Shown here in pieces: positions 24,940 through 34,030 of a DNA stretch of 61,121 nt. The notes under the pieces are model-generated. The model was given only the letters and a program-made list of their open reading frames with translations, made no database searches and was not told the DNA's origin. The translations under genes and the position numbers were made by a program. Each line of letters starts with the position of its first letter. The stretch's first letter is position 1. Origin of the DNA: Acidobacteriota bacterium (GTDB lineage: Bacteria > Acidobacteriota > UBA890 > WLXD01); the NCBI GenBank assembly GCA_029263295.1, contig JAJCXT010000067.1, forward strand, positions 1 to 61,121. The letters are read 5' to 3'.

Positions 24940-27900
24940 ATGCGATCCCTGCGCACCCGTACCCTGCTCACGCTCGTGCTCATCGGCACGATCTCCTTCC
25001 TTGCCGGTCAATCGGCCGCCGCAATCGCCCAGGAAGAGGGCGCCGACGCCAACGTCACGGTAGATGAACGTCTGTACGAGGACATGGAGTTCCGCTCTCT
25101 GAACTTCACGCGCGGCGGACGCTCGACCGCCGTTACCGGCGTCGCCGATGATCCCCTCACCTACTACTTCGGAGGCACCGGCAGCGGCGTGTGGAAGACC
25201 ACCGACGCCGGCAACGGCTGGACCAACATCTCCGACGGCTTCTTTGGAGTCGGCTCCATCGGCGCCATCGTCGTCGCTCCCTCCGACAGCAACGTTCTGT
25301 ACGTCGGCAGCGGCGAAGCGTGCCCGCGCGGCAACGTCACGATCGGCGATGGCATCTATCGCTCCACCGACGCCGGCAAGAGCTGGGACAAGGTCCTCGA
25401 CCTGAACGCCAACATCGGCAAGATGGTCGTACACCCAACCGACTACAACACTGCGTGGGCAGCGGTGCTCGGCAACATCTTCGGCGACAACGAGGATCGC
25501 GGCATCTACAAGACCACGGACGGTGGCACCACCTGGGAGAAGGTCCTCTACATCGACGACAACACCGGCTTTGTCGACGTCGAGATCGACCCCAACAACC
25601 CGCGCATCCTGCTGGCCTCGGCATGGACGGCGCGCCGCAACCCCTGGACGATCGACTCCGGCTCCGAAGAAGACGGCGTGTACCGCAGCAAGGACGGCGG
25701 TGCCACATGGGACAAGCTCGGTGGTGGCCTGCCGGAAGGGATGGTGGGCAGGAGCTCCGTGGCGATCTCGCCCGCCAACGGCGAGCGCATGTGGGTCCTG
25801 ATGGAGGCCCCCGACGACAAGGGCGGTGTGTTCCGCTCCGACAACGGTGGTGACACGTGGCGGCGCGTGAACAGCAACCGCAACCTGCTGCAGCGCGCCT
25901 GGTACTACATCCACATCTACGCCGACCCGCAGGATGAGAACACTGTCTACGCGCTCAACACCGGCGCCTACAAGTCGATCGATGGCGGCAAGACGTTCGA
26001 TATCCGGATGCGCACGCAACACGGCGACAACCACGACCTGTGGATCAACCCGAACGATCCGCAGGTGATGATCAACTCCAATGACGGCGGCGCCAACGTC
26101 TCTTTCAACGGCGGCCAAAGCTGGTCGCACCAGCGCAACCAGCCGACCGCGCAGATCTACCGTGTGTCCGTTGACGAGGCCTGGCCGTATCGCGTGTACG
26201 GCGCCCAGCAGGACAATTCCACGGCCCGGCTCTCGAGCCAGGGTGGCGGCGGGTTCGGTGGCGGCGGGTTTGGCGCCAGCTTCGAGAGCGTGGGAGGTGG
26301 CGAGAGCGGCCACATCGCCGTGGATCCACGCGGTAACCAGGTCGTCTACGCCGGCAGCTACGGCGGTACGATCACGCGCCGTGACATGAATACTGGGCTG
26401 TCGGAAAACGTCCGCGCCTATCCCGAGTCGCAGACCGGGCAGCAGGCTCTGGACATGACCTACCGGTTCCAGTGGAATGCCCCGATCCGCATCTCACCGC
26501 ACGATCCGGACGTCATCTATCACGCGTCCCAGTACGTGCATCGCACCACCGATGACGGTCACAGCTGGGAGGTCATCAGCCCGGATCTGACGTACAACGA
26601 TCCTGAGACGCAGGGTTACTCGGGTGAGGCTGGCATCACCCGCGACAACACCGGGGTCGAGGTGTTCAACACCATCTTCGCCTTCGAGGAGTCGTCTCAC
26701 ACACCGGGCCTGATGTGGGCGGGTACCGACGACGGGCGCATCTGGGTGACGCGCGACGACGGCGGGGAATGGACCGAGATCACTCCCGAGGGCATGCCGC
26801 AACGGGGCACGGTCAACACCATCGATGTCTCGGCCCACGACCCGGGCCGCATTCATGTCGCGGTGCACAAATACCGCGAGAACGACTTCACGCCGTACAT
26901 CTTCCGCACCAACGACTACGGTGCCACCTGGGAGACACTCGCCGACGGCAGCAACGGTATTCCTGGTAACCACTCCGTCCGTACCGTACGCGAGGACCCC
27001 GACCGCAAGGGTCTGCTGTACGCCGGCACCGAGTTCGGCATGTACGTGTCGTTCGATGACGGCGCCCACTGGCAGAGCCTGCAGCTGAACCTGCCCCAGG
27101 TACCGATCACCGAGATGGTGGTGCATCGGCAGGATCTCGTCGTCGCCACCCAGGGCCGCGCCTTCTGGATTCTCGACGACCTGACTCCGCTGCATCAGAT
27201 CCAGGCCGGTATGCAGGACGAAGCAGCGGCTCTGCTGGCACCACGACGGGCGTATCGCGGCCTTGGCGGGGCGGCCCGCATCAACTTCTGGCTGGCCGAC
27301 GTGCCTGAAGAAGACGCGGTGAAGGTGGAGATCCTCGACGCGGCCGGCGAGACCGTGCGCACCTACTCCACGAAAGCCTCCGGTGACGTGTCCTCGCTGC
27401 TGCCGCCAGGCATGTCGATCGAGGACATCCCGGCGCGCTTCCGCGGCCAGCTCGCCGGCGCGACCGGCAAGCTGGATATCGAAGCCGGCATGAACCAGGT
27501 CAGCTGGGACGGGCGCTACGAACCCCTCTTCACCCGGCCGCGCGGCATCGTCATGTGGGGCGGCGGCGGCAGTGGCGGTCCCCGCGCCGTACCCGGCGAC
27601 TACACCGTGCGCATGAGCGTCGGCGACTGGAGCCAGGAGCAGCCGCTCGCGCTGCTGATCGACCCGCGCATCGACACCACCGTCGCCCAGTACCAGGAGC
27701 AGTATGAGCTCTCGGTGACCATCGGCGACCGGTTGAATGATGTCTGGGATGCCCTGCAGGGCCTGCGACGCGTCAAGCAGTCGATGCGGGCGCTGGCTGC
27801 GCGGGTGCGCGGGCAGGACGGTGCCAAGGAGGTCATGGATCTCGGCCGCGCGATTACCAGCGAGCTCGAGGGAATCGAGAAGGTGATCACCCAGGTGGAG

Positions 27901-28167
27901 GGTGAGGGCGGCCAGGATGCGCTCAATTTCCCGGGTCGTCTCGACAACCAGTGGGCTTCTCTGTACGGAGCAGCCTCGGGGCCGAACACACCCATGACAG
28001 CTGGCGTGGCCACGCGTTACGCGGACCTCCGACCGGAGACCGATGAACTGCTGCAGCGCCTGCGTGCCGTCTACGACGGCCAGCTCGTGGAACTCAACGG
28101 AATGATCGCCGCGATGGCCCTGGACGCGGTCGTCGTGCCGGGAAGCAAGGAAGTGACAGAGCAATAG
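24940..28167 (+). CDS. Large exported BNR/sortilin-type propeller protein
   Basis: The 1075-residue protein has a signal peptide (about residues 1-31) and at least ten BNR/Asp-box repeats (consensus S-x-D-x-G-x-x-W): TTDAGNGW, STDAGKSW, TTDGGTTW, SKDGGATW, SDNGGDTW, SFNGGQSW, TTDDGHSW, TRDDGGEW, TNDYGATW, SFDDGAHW. This is the VPS10/sortilin-like tandem propeller architecture. A Gly-rich loop lies at about residues 430-460 (GGGGFGGGGFG). After about residue 780 come a strand-rich domain and a helical C-terminal part (about 920-1060). No glycosidase catalytic residues can be assigned, so binding or proteolytic scaffold roles are more likely. A terminator follows at 28187. Confidence 0.87.
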   Translation: MRSLRTRTLLTLVLIGTISFLAGQSAAAIAQEEGADANVTVDERLYEDMEFRSLNFTRGGRSTAVTGVADDPLTYYFGGTGSGVWKTTDAGNGWTNISDGFFGVGSIGAIVVAPSDSNVLYVGSGEACPRGNVTIGDGIYRSTDAGKSWDKVLDLNANIGKMVVHPTDYNTAWAAVLGNIFGDNEDRGIYKTTDGGTTWEKVLYIDDNTGFVDVEIDPNNPRILLASAWTARRNPWTIDSGSEEDGVYRSKDGGATWDKLGGGLPEGMVGRSSVAISPANGERMWVLMEAPDDKGGVFRSDNGGDTWRRVNSNRNLLQRAWYYIHIYADPQDENTVYALNTGAYKSIDGGKTFDIRMRTQHGDNHDLWINPNDPQVMINSNDGGANVSFNGGQSWSHQRNQPTAQIYRVSVDEAWPYRVYGAQQDNSTARLSSQGGGGFGGGGFGASFESVGGGESGHIAVDPRGNQVVYAGSYGGTITRRDMNTGLSENVRAYPESQTGQQALDMTYRFQWNAPIRISPHDPDVIYHASQYVHRTTDDGHSWEVISPDLTYNDPETQGYSGEAGITRDNTGVEVFNTIFAFEESSHTPGLMWAGTDDGRIWVTRDDGGEWTEITPEGMPQRGTVNTIDVSAHDPGRIHVAVHKYRENDFTPYIFRTNDYGATWETLADGSNGIPGNHSVRTVREDPDRKGLLYAGTEFGMYVSFDDGAHWQSLQLNLPQVPITEMVVHRQDLVVATQGRAFWILDDLTPLHQIQAGMQDEAAALLAPRRAYRGLGGAARINFWLADVPEEDAVKVEILDAAGETVRTYSTKASGDVSSLLPPGMSIEDIPARFRGQLAGATGKLDIEAGMNQVSWDGRYEPLFTRPRGIVMWGGGGSGGPRAVPGDYTVRMSVGDWSQEQPLALLIDPRIDTTVAQYQEQYELSVTIGDRLNDVWDALQGLRRVKQSMRALAARVRGQDGAKEVMDLGRAITSELEGIEKVITQVEGEGGQDALNFPGRLDNQWASLYGAASGPNTPMTAGVATRYADLRPETDELLQRLRAVYDGQLVELNGMIAAMALDAVVVPGSKEVTEQ

Positions 28168-28186
28168 CCGTGGGCTAGCTCGGATT

Positions 28187-28226
28187 GGGCCAGTGGTGAG
28201 CTAGTTCTCCCGCTGGCCCTTTCTTT
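28187..28226 (+). terminator. Rho-independent terminator after BNR-protein gene
   Basis: GGGCCAGTGG (28187-28196) pairs with CCGCTGGCCC (28210-28219), one pair being T-G, and is followed at once by TTTCTTT. It lies 19 bases after the stop codon at 28167, as expected for an intrinsic terminator. Confidence 0.8.
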
Positions 28227-28279
28227 AGCTGCCCCTGCACCGACTGGAGCGGCATCAAGCTGCGCACCGAGTTCCGCGA

Positions 28280-28723
28280 CTACTCCGCTGGAGGATTGAG
28301 ATTGTCGCGCCAGGCGCGCAACGCGTCGAGTTGTTCGGGAGAGATACGTGCCCCCCAATGTACTGCCCGGTATTGCCACAGAGGCATCTCGCCAGCCTCG
28401 ACGCGCTCGACGATCTTGCGCGTGAACCGCTTCTGAAACCCTGCTCGCAATCCCTCCCACTCGGAAAAATTGAGGCGGGAACGAGCTCCGGCGACATCGC
28501 TGATGACCAGCCACGACATCGGTGCGACGTACGAATAGAAGGGCCAGTGGGTCTCGTTCGAATGGCAGTCGAAGCACGCTTGCCGCAGGATGTCGACGAC
28601 CTCACGTGGCCCGCTGATCATCTCTGTGGAAGGCGGATTGTCGCGTTCAGCTTCACGCGGCACGAACTGCACCCCGATGAAGAGGATCAGGAGCGTGACC
28701 AGTGCAGGCTTGGCGAATCGCAT
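28280..28723 (-). CDS. Heme-binding-domain protein (single CxxCH)
   Basis: The 147-residue protein has an N-terminal membrane/signal helix (FAKPALVTLLILFIGVQF) and a c-type heme attachment motif CFDCH at about residues 50-54, followed by SNETHWPFYSYVAPMSWLV. This is the pattern of the small 'heme-binding domain' proteins found in Bacteroidota and Acidobacteriota. It should be an anchored periplasmic monoheme protein. The frame can also start three codons earlier at a GTG (28732). The gene begins 48 bases after the usher-like gene on the same strand, so it may be the last gene of the pilus operon or an independent gene. Confidence 0.8.
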   Translation of the reverse strand: MRFAKPALVTLLILFIGVQFVPREAERDNPPSTEMISGPREVVDILRQACFDCHSNETHWPFYSYVAPMSWLVISDVAGARSRLNFSEWEGLRAGFQKRFTRKIVERVEAGEMPLWQYRAVHWGARISPEQLDALRAWRDNLNPPAE

Positions 28724-28771
28724 GGACGCCACGATACGCGGACCGCGCCCGCCGACGCAAACGCGCCAGCG

Positions 28772-31450
28772 CTACTGCTGTTCGCCCTGTTGCCCGCCCG
28801 GCTCCCCCGCCTCTCCGCCGCCGGCGCTGGCGCCGCCCGCGAGACCTTCCGGGATACTCAACTCGTGGATGTCGCCGCGGCGCAGGACAAGATCCTGCCC
28901 GAACAGAAAGTCCTTGACGATAACCTCGCGGGTGGGCCAGATCACGTCCGCTCCTGGTGCGTTCTTGGCAGACAGGCGCACGCGGTACCTGCCCACAGGT
29001 ACTCCGTCGAAGCGATACAGACCAAACCTGTCGGTGTGCGCGCTCTGCACCACGTTGCCGCGGCTATCGAGCAACTCTACGAGAGCGTTGGGGAACACCT
29101 GGTCTTCGAGGAGAACCCGACCGGCAAAGCCGAACTCCCGGGTAGCGCTGAAATCAACGCCGGTCACCGCGCCTGGCTCGATGCGAGCTCGGCGGCCCGC
29201 ACCCTGGATGGTCAACTCGATCGGCAACCCTTCCGGATCGATCTCGATGTTGTAGATCCCGGGCCTCAGGTTACCTATGAAGAACCGCCCGCCACGCTGA
29301 GTGCGCGCCATGGCACGGCCATCGACGAGGATCGGCAGTCCCTCGAGATCCTCGGCGCTGACGTCGGCGTCACCCACGACCCGGATCCGTCCACCGACAG
29401 CGCCGCGGGTGGTGGAAAGTGCGTACGTGCTAGCCCCGAGTACCTGCCCACGGGCGAACGCGAGATCAGTGTGTAGCCGAATCGTGACGCGGGGATCGCG
29501 CCGATTGAGAGGGTCATTCACGCGTGGGTCGTTCTCGAACTGGGCGCTAACCAGCACCCCGGGCCCGAATGTCGCCTGCGCTCCGAGCATGACGCCCAGC
29601 TCGCCCCGAGTACGGCGCACCCCAGCCGTGAAGCCGGGCTGCCAGGCGCTTGCCCCTACCCACGAAGCCTGCACAGCTTGCCGTGTCCCGAACCGTTCGC
29701 TCCATTCGCCGTTCACGCTGACCAGCAACGACCGGGACAAACTCGAACTGACCCCCACATTGGCGTTGCCGTTGACGTAGGCGGCGGTGAGCCGGGACGT
29801 GTCCATGAAAGACCAAGAGAAGTCGAACCGATAGCGGCCAAACAGATCGGGACGCGCACGCAACCAGGTGCGCGCCGTCGGTTGCCAGGAAACGGCAGGC
29901 AGGACGTACTGCGTACTCACGAGTCCGTCGTAGCGCTTCGACCCGACAATCGCGATGTCGAGGCTGTCGGTGGGTCGGTACTCCACCTCCGCGTAGTGAT
30001 CGTGTTGGGCGGACTCGGTACCGAGGCTGAATCCCGCGCCACTCTGCTGCGAACGGCCCGTTACACGCCAGCGGCTGAAGTAGCCCTGCACGTCGACATC
30101 CCAGCCAAGCGTGCCGCCCGACGTGGCAATCGCCGCGGAACCCACGAAGTTACGGCCGAACGAGCCAGCGAGCCCGACCAGCGCCTGGCGCTGGTCGCCG
30201 CGCGTCTGGACGGCAGCCTCGAGGGTCAACCGATCACTGACCCCATAGCGCGACTGGATGAAGCCGGTGGCGACACCAACTTCTGCGCCGGCGCGGTCCG
30301 TGATCAGATCGCCGATGTAGTTCCCTTGGCGGCCTGCACCACCCATAACCAGCGCGGCTCCCGCCGGCAGCAGTTGATCCGACACTCCGCGGGTATGGTC
30401 GTGGATTTCGAGTGGCGCACTGCGATCGAAGCGGTCGTACACGTAGACCTCGATGCGGCTCGACTGGCGGCTGGGTAGCTGCACGTCGAGGAACTCGTAC
30501 ACGCCGTTCAGCGTGATCGTCCTCACCTGTACCGCAATGCCGTCGATACGCAACTCTGCGATGCCTGCCGCAGGACCGCGCCCGACGATCGTAGTGGCGG
30601 TCCGCAGCGTCCGCGGCAGCAATTCACTTGGCTGTGAGCTGAGCGCGAAGGTGTCGAGCGGCTGATTGGTCCAGGCCCCCTGCAGGCCGGTCATTTCCAC
30701 GCTGCCAAGCAACGGGTGCAGGCTGATCCGTTGATGGCCCGCCAGCACCAGCTTCCGATCGAAGGTCCGCGTCCAGGCGTACTCCTGGATGTTCGTGGCA
30801 CCCGCGAAGCTCTGATCAGCGCGGAGACGCCATCTGCCGCCAGCGACACGCCCATTGAGGAGGCTGTCCACGAGTGAGCGGACCTCGCCAGGGCGCCGAG
30901 AGTGGGTGGCGTTTAGCCGCACCGACGTGAGACTGAGCGGCGCGGGCAGGTCATCGACCTGCGGTTCCGAACCCTCCTCGATGAGGCTGGCACGCAGCGC
31001 GACTCCGGGTGTCCACGGAAACAGGAATCGGAGTGCGTACAGATCCTCGATGAACTCCACCTGCGTCCCGAGTTCCGCACGCAGGAAGAGCTCGTTGACA
31101 TAGCGAATGCCATCACGCTCGGTGATCGCCGCCAGGTCGATCCGCTTGGCACCGAGTGGCGTGACTATGAACTCGCCATCGGCACGGTCTTCGATCTCAC
31201 AACCGCAGGTATCAGCAAGCGCCGTCAACGGGATGTGAAAGATGTCGCCTTCGCGCAGCACCTCGAAGGTCTCAGCCTCGCGGCCTCCAACCATCGCGCC
31301 GACGAGGAGATACTCGAAGCGGTCTGCTACCTGCTGCGCCCGCGCCGGGGGGGCCAGCGCCAGCACCAATAGCAGGCACACCACGACCCCTTGTCGGCTC
31401 AGGCCGTAGGTGGCCGCGCTTGGCCACTTGCAAGGCTGACGTTGCCTCAA
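28772..31450 (-). CDS. Usher-like outer-membrane protein with C-terminal CNA-B/carboxypeptidase-regulatory domains
   Basis: The 892-residue protein has a signal peptide (cleavage near APPARAQ, about residue 38). Then follows an N-terminal domain of usher character (LVGAMVGGREAETFEVLREG), a region AELRIDGIAVQVRTITLNG...IEVYVYDRFDRS (about 295-340) that resembles the usher plug/middle segment, and a long beta-barrel (about 350-680). Two strand-rich domains of about 690-890 end it (RTQRGGRFFIGNLRPGIYNI; DRFGLYRFDGVPVGRYRVRL), like CNA-B or carboxypeptidase-regulatory folds. Length and layout fit a chaperone-usher pilus usher; the neighbours are a PapD-like chaperone and two small exported subunits. 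The only start giving a signal peptide is TTG 31450, with CGGAG upstream. Family assignment is by context and pattern. Confidence 0.7.
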   Translation of the reverse strand: MRQRQPCKWPSAATYGLSRQGVVVCLLLVLALAPPARAQQVADRFEYLLVGAMVGGREAETFEVLREGDIFHIPLTALADTCGCEIEDRADGEFIVTPLGAKRIDLAAITERDGIRYVNELFLRAELGTQVEFIEDLYALRFLFPWTPGVALRASLIEEGSEPQVDDLPAPLSLTSVRLNATHSRRPGEVRSLVDSLLNGRVAGGRWRLRADQSFAGATNIQEYAWTRTFDRKLVLAGHQRISLHPLLGSVEMTGLQGAWTNQPLDTFALSSQPSELLPRTLRTATTIVGRGPAAGIAELRIDGIAVQVRTITLNGVYEFLDVQLPSRQSSRIEVYVYDRFDRSAPLEIHDHTRGVSDQLLPAGAALVMGGAGRQGNYIGDLITDRAGAEVGVATGFIQSRYGVSDRLTLEAAVQTRGDQRQALVGLAGSFGRNFVGSAAIATSGGTLGWDVDVQGYFSRWRVTGRSQQSGAGFSLGTESAQHDHYAEVEYRPTDSLDIAIVGSKRYDGLVSTQYVLPAVSWQPTARTWLRARPDLFGRYRFDFSWSFMDTSRLTAAYVNGNANVGVSSSLSRSLLVSVNGEWSERFGTRQAVQASWVGASAWQPGFTAGVRRTRGELGVMLGAQATFGPGVLVSAQFENDPRVNDPLNRRDPRVTIRLHTDLAFARGQVLGASTYALSTTRGAVGGRIRVVGDADVSAEDLEGLPILVDGRAMARTQRGGRFFIGNLRPGIYNIEIDPEGLPIELTIQGAGRRARIEPGAVTGVDFSATREFGFAGRVLLEDQVFPNALVELLDSRGNVVQSAHTDRFGLYRFDGVPVGRYRVRLSAKNAPGADVIWPTREVIVKDFLFGQDLVLRRGDIHELSIPEGLAGGASAGGGEAGEPGGQQGEQQ

Positions 31451-31492
31451 GAGGGTGACTCCGTGTGATAGCCGAGGACGAGAGGCTCAGCC

Positions 31493-32413
31493 TCAGTCCT
31501 CCTGCTGTCCGCCCGCTACCGTGGTCGCGTTCCGGGCGGGCACGATGAAACGAATCGCCTCGCGGAACTCCTGCCCGGAAACCGCGCCCAGCGTGGCAAA
31601 GACGTACTCACCGGGAGGCAGTGCGTGTTGCACCACGACGGGGATCTCGCGCCGAGTTCCCGCCAGCACCGGCACGTTAGGGAGGATCCCTGCCGCAAGT
31701 ACTCCGGCAGGCAGCTCAACCTCGGGCTCGCCCGCCTGGGCGATCGGGATAACCGAGGAGACACCTGGAAACGCCGTGACCGGCCAGATGGCGTACTGGC
31801 CTCCCAGACGAACGTGGGCGTTACCGTGGCTCGAGAGGTCGAACCGCGCGGCAAACACCCGGTGGTCGCTCACCACTTCGATACCGTGCAGTTCGGGCTC
31901 GCGGCGAATCTCGCCCGCGTTGCCGTAGACCGCCACGCCCACCTTGAAGTTGACGTAGACCTCGCCCGGGTTGCGGACCTCTGGGAGGACCTCCTCGAAG
32001 TACAGCATCGCACGGTGCTCGCCCGGGTCGGGCGCGACCCGCGGACGGACCGCAAAGCGAACGGTTTGCGAACTGCGCGGTGGGATCTTGAAGCGAAGCG
32101 GGTTGATTACGACCCACTGGTCAAGCGACTGCTCGGTGGGCTCCACCACGACGACCGTACTGTCCTCCGCGAGAATCCAGTTGGCGACCGAAGCCTGAAC
32201 TTCGACCTCCTCATCCCCGAGGTTGAACAGTCGCAGCGACTGCACGGCGGGGCGATTACCGATCTCGATCTCGAACTTACCCGGACTCACCGCTACCACG
32301 GCGGGCGGGTGCACAACCGCGCCCTGCGCGTAGGTGGATGCCGCGAAAGACATGCAGACAACCGCCGCGGCCAGCAGCGTGAAGAGACGAACGAGCATTG
32401 GTCGATTGTTCAT
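31493..32413 (-). CDS. PapD-like periplasmic pilus chaperone
   Basis: The 306-residue protein has a signal peptide (LFTLLAAAVVCMSFAASTYAQ) and an Ig-like first domain of the pilus-chaperone type. It shows VSPGKFEIEIGN, SLRLFNLGDEEVEVQASVANW, then FKIPPRSSQTVRFAVRP and GEHRAMLYFEEVLPE, which match the F-G strand region of FimC/PapD-like proteins. A second strand-rich domain follows and ends in GEYVFATLGAVSG. It would hold the small subunits in the periplasm and hand them to the usher. It starts with ATG 32413 behind GGGGGA, 12 bases after the second subunit gene, and lies 42 bases before the usher gene. Confidence 0.78.
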   Translation of the reverse strand: MNNRPMLVRLFTLLAAAVVCMSFAASTYAQGAVVHPPAVVAVSPGKFEIEIGNRPAVQSLRLFNLGDEEVEVQASVANWILAEDSTVVVVEPTEQSLDQWVVINPLRFKIPPRSSQTVRFAVRPRVAPDPGEHRAMLYFEEVLPEVRNPGEVYVNFKVGVAVYGNAGEIRREPELHGIEVVSDHRVFAARFDLSSHGNAHVRLGGQYAIWPVTAFPGVSSVIPIAQAGEPEVELPAGVLAAGILPNVPVLAGTRREIPVVVQHALPPGEYVFATLGAVSGQEFREAIRFIVPARNATTVAGGQQED

Positions 32414-32425
32414 GGGTGGGTCCCC

Positions 32426-33034
32426 CTAGAAATTGTTGAACGTAACTGTCAGCGTCCCCTGGTAGCTCCCGGCGCGGCGGATACCGGCCAGGTCCAGGTA
32501 GAACATGACGCCCCCTTGCAGGACGTCGTAGTCGCCATCCGTGGACACCACGGTTGGCGTGATGGATTCGAGCCGAACCCCGATTTCGCTGTCGCGATAT
32601 CCCGCGTGGCTCAGGCGGTCTGACCGGCCGTTAGCACCACGCAGTTGATACGCGACGTCGAAGTGCTGGCGCCTTCGCTGCGCCGAATCGACGCGTAGTT
32701 GCCAGGCGTCCTGAACGCTGCGGCGAATCACCGGAGCCTTCGGGAACCCTGACGTTCGTGCCGTCCGAGTAGGCGACCACGCACCCAGTGAAACCGACGC
32801 ACCGGCGACCGCGGCGGCGGAACGGCTGCCGGGGCTGCCGCCCGCCATGCCCAGGACCTCCGCCATGGAGACGGCGGTCAGCGCGATCGAGCGCGTCAGG
32901 CTGAGCTCCGCGTCCACTACCTCGGCACCGTTGTCGAAGGTCGCGGGGCGACGCACCTGCTGAGCGTGGAGGCTCGCAGACGCGATTAGCGTCACGCAGC
33001 ACACCAGCGCAATGATTGGGCCTCTTCGTAACAT
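32426..33034 (-). CDS. Small exported pilus-subunit-like protein B
   Basis: From ATG 33034 (GGAGGGAG 8 bases before it) the protein has 202 residues and a signal peptide (LRRGPIIALVCCVTLIASASLHAQ). The mature part has no Cys. It is strand-rich and ends in DLAGIRRAGSYQGTLTVTFNNF, similar in form to the C-terminus of subunit A (GSYSGSWTL). This resembles spore-coat-U/DUF4402-type archaic pilins whose last strand is Gly-Ser-Tyr-x-Gly plus alternating hydrophobic residues. The context with chaperone and usher supports a pilin role, but sequence alone is not decisive. Confidence 0.7.
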   Translation of the reverse strand: MLRRGPIIALVCCVTLIASASLHAQQVRRPATFDNGAEVVDAELSLTRSIALTAVSMAEVLGMAGGSPGSRSAAAVAGASVSLGAWSPTRTARTSGFPKAPVIRRSVQDAWQLRVDSAQRRRQHFDVAYQLRGANGRSDRLSHAGYRDSEIGVRLESITPTVVSTDGDYDVLQGGVMFYLDLAGIRRAGSYQGTLTVTFNNF

Positions 33035-33127
33035 CGGGTCTCCCTCCGAGAACTGCGAATGGCCCGGCGCTCGCAAGCGCCGGACCCCTTCGCCCCGAAA
33101 CCACTTAGATCTCGACTCTCATGGTTC

Positions 33128-33757
33128 TCAGGTGACCACAGCCTGCAGAGTCCAGCTACCGCTGTAGCTCCCGGATTCGCCGGCGCCACTCAGGTTCAGA
33201 TCGAGGGCAACGTCACCAACCTCAGGAGTCGACAACCCCGGCGCGGAAAAACTCACCGTCGCCGCGCTCGGCACTGCACCGCCCGTGCCGACGTAGTAGT
33301 TGCTCGCAGCGATGCTGGTGGAGTTCGGCCCCGTCAGCGACGCGCTCGACGCGGTGAACGACACCGTTACGTTGTTCCCGCTACCGGTACCGACAGCGCG
33401 CACTGCCCAGGCGTTCTGGATGTGCAGCGTGATCGCATTCGTGCTGTTCACCGACGACGTGATGGCCGCATCGGCCTCGAACGTCCCGGCGTTGTCCGTA
33501 ATCGCGACGCTGCCCTTGGTACCGCGATCGTCATCACCGGTAGTGTTGCCGATCAGGAAGTTAGTCAACACGGATGTCGACAGCGTCATGTTGAGCGCGC
33601 TCCAGTAGTGCAGCACGACAACATTGGGAAAACTGATACTGAAAGCGGTAGCACCCGAAGCGGACTGTGCCTGCACGTCCTGACTCACGGGAGCGACCAC
33701 CATGATGGCGGCCATCAGGGCCACCAACGCCATTCGAGCAAAGCTCCTCTTGAGCAT
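33128..33757 (-). CDS. Small exported pilus-subunit-like protein A
   Basis: From ATG 33757 (GGAGG 8 bases before) the protein has 209 residues, a signal peptide (SFARMALVALMAAIMVVAPVSQDVQAQ) and a Cys-free mature part rich in Ser, Thr, Asn and Val. N-terminal residues after the signal alternate in hydrophobicity (TAFSISFPNVVVLHYW), which could serve as a donor strand. The end reads VALDLNLSGAGESGSYSGSWTLQAVVT. As first gene of the operon behind an AT-rich leader it is the best candidate for the major subunit. The family is probably spore-coat-U/DUF4402-like. Confidence 0.7.
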   Translation of the reverse strand: MLKRSFARMALVALMAAIMVVAPVSQDVQAQSASGATAFSISFPNVVVLHYWSALNMTLSTSVLTNFLIGNTTGDDDRGTKGSVAITDNAGTFEADAAITSSVNSTNAITLHIQNAWAVRAVGTGSGNNVTVSFTASSASLTGPNSTSIAASNYYVGTGGAVPSAATVSFSAPGLSTPEVGDVALDLNLSGAGESGSYSGSWTLQAVVT

Positions 33758-34030
33758 TACTTTGTCCCTCCGTTTCAAAAGACCGTCAGCGGGCGCGTCC
33801 AGCAGTTCCGGAAACGCACTGTGCTACGGCGAATTAACTATCGAGAGGCAGATTAACATCGCAATTCACGTAATCGAACATAAATACATCTCTAAAGTCA
33901 TTTAATGACCTTTACTGCGCAGCCATAGATAGTATTAGTCAGTTCGATGAGCTTCTGGCCGCACTTGGCTCCCTCGCGAGTGCCTGGGCCGCGCGTGTAC
34001 CCGAGATGCCGCTGCGGCCGGGCGCCAGGG
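33758..34030 (-). promoter_or_regulatory. AT-rich leader of the pilus-like operon with palindrome
   Basis: About 33825-33915 is much richer in A and T than anything near it, and is probably the promoter region of the subunit gene at 33757. GTCATTTAATGAC (33897-33909) is a perfect 6-bp dyad around one T, a candidate operator or the end of the preceding transcript. No tRNA or gene is seen in this stretch. Confidence 0.45.
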
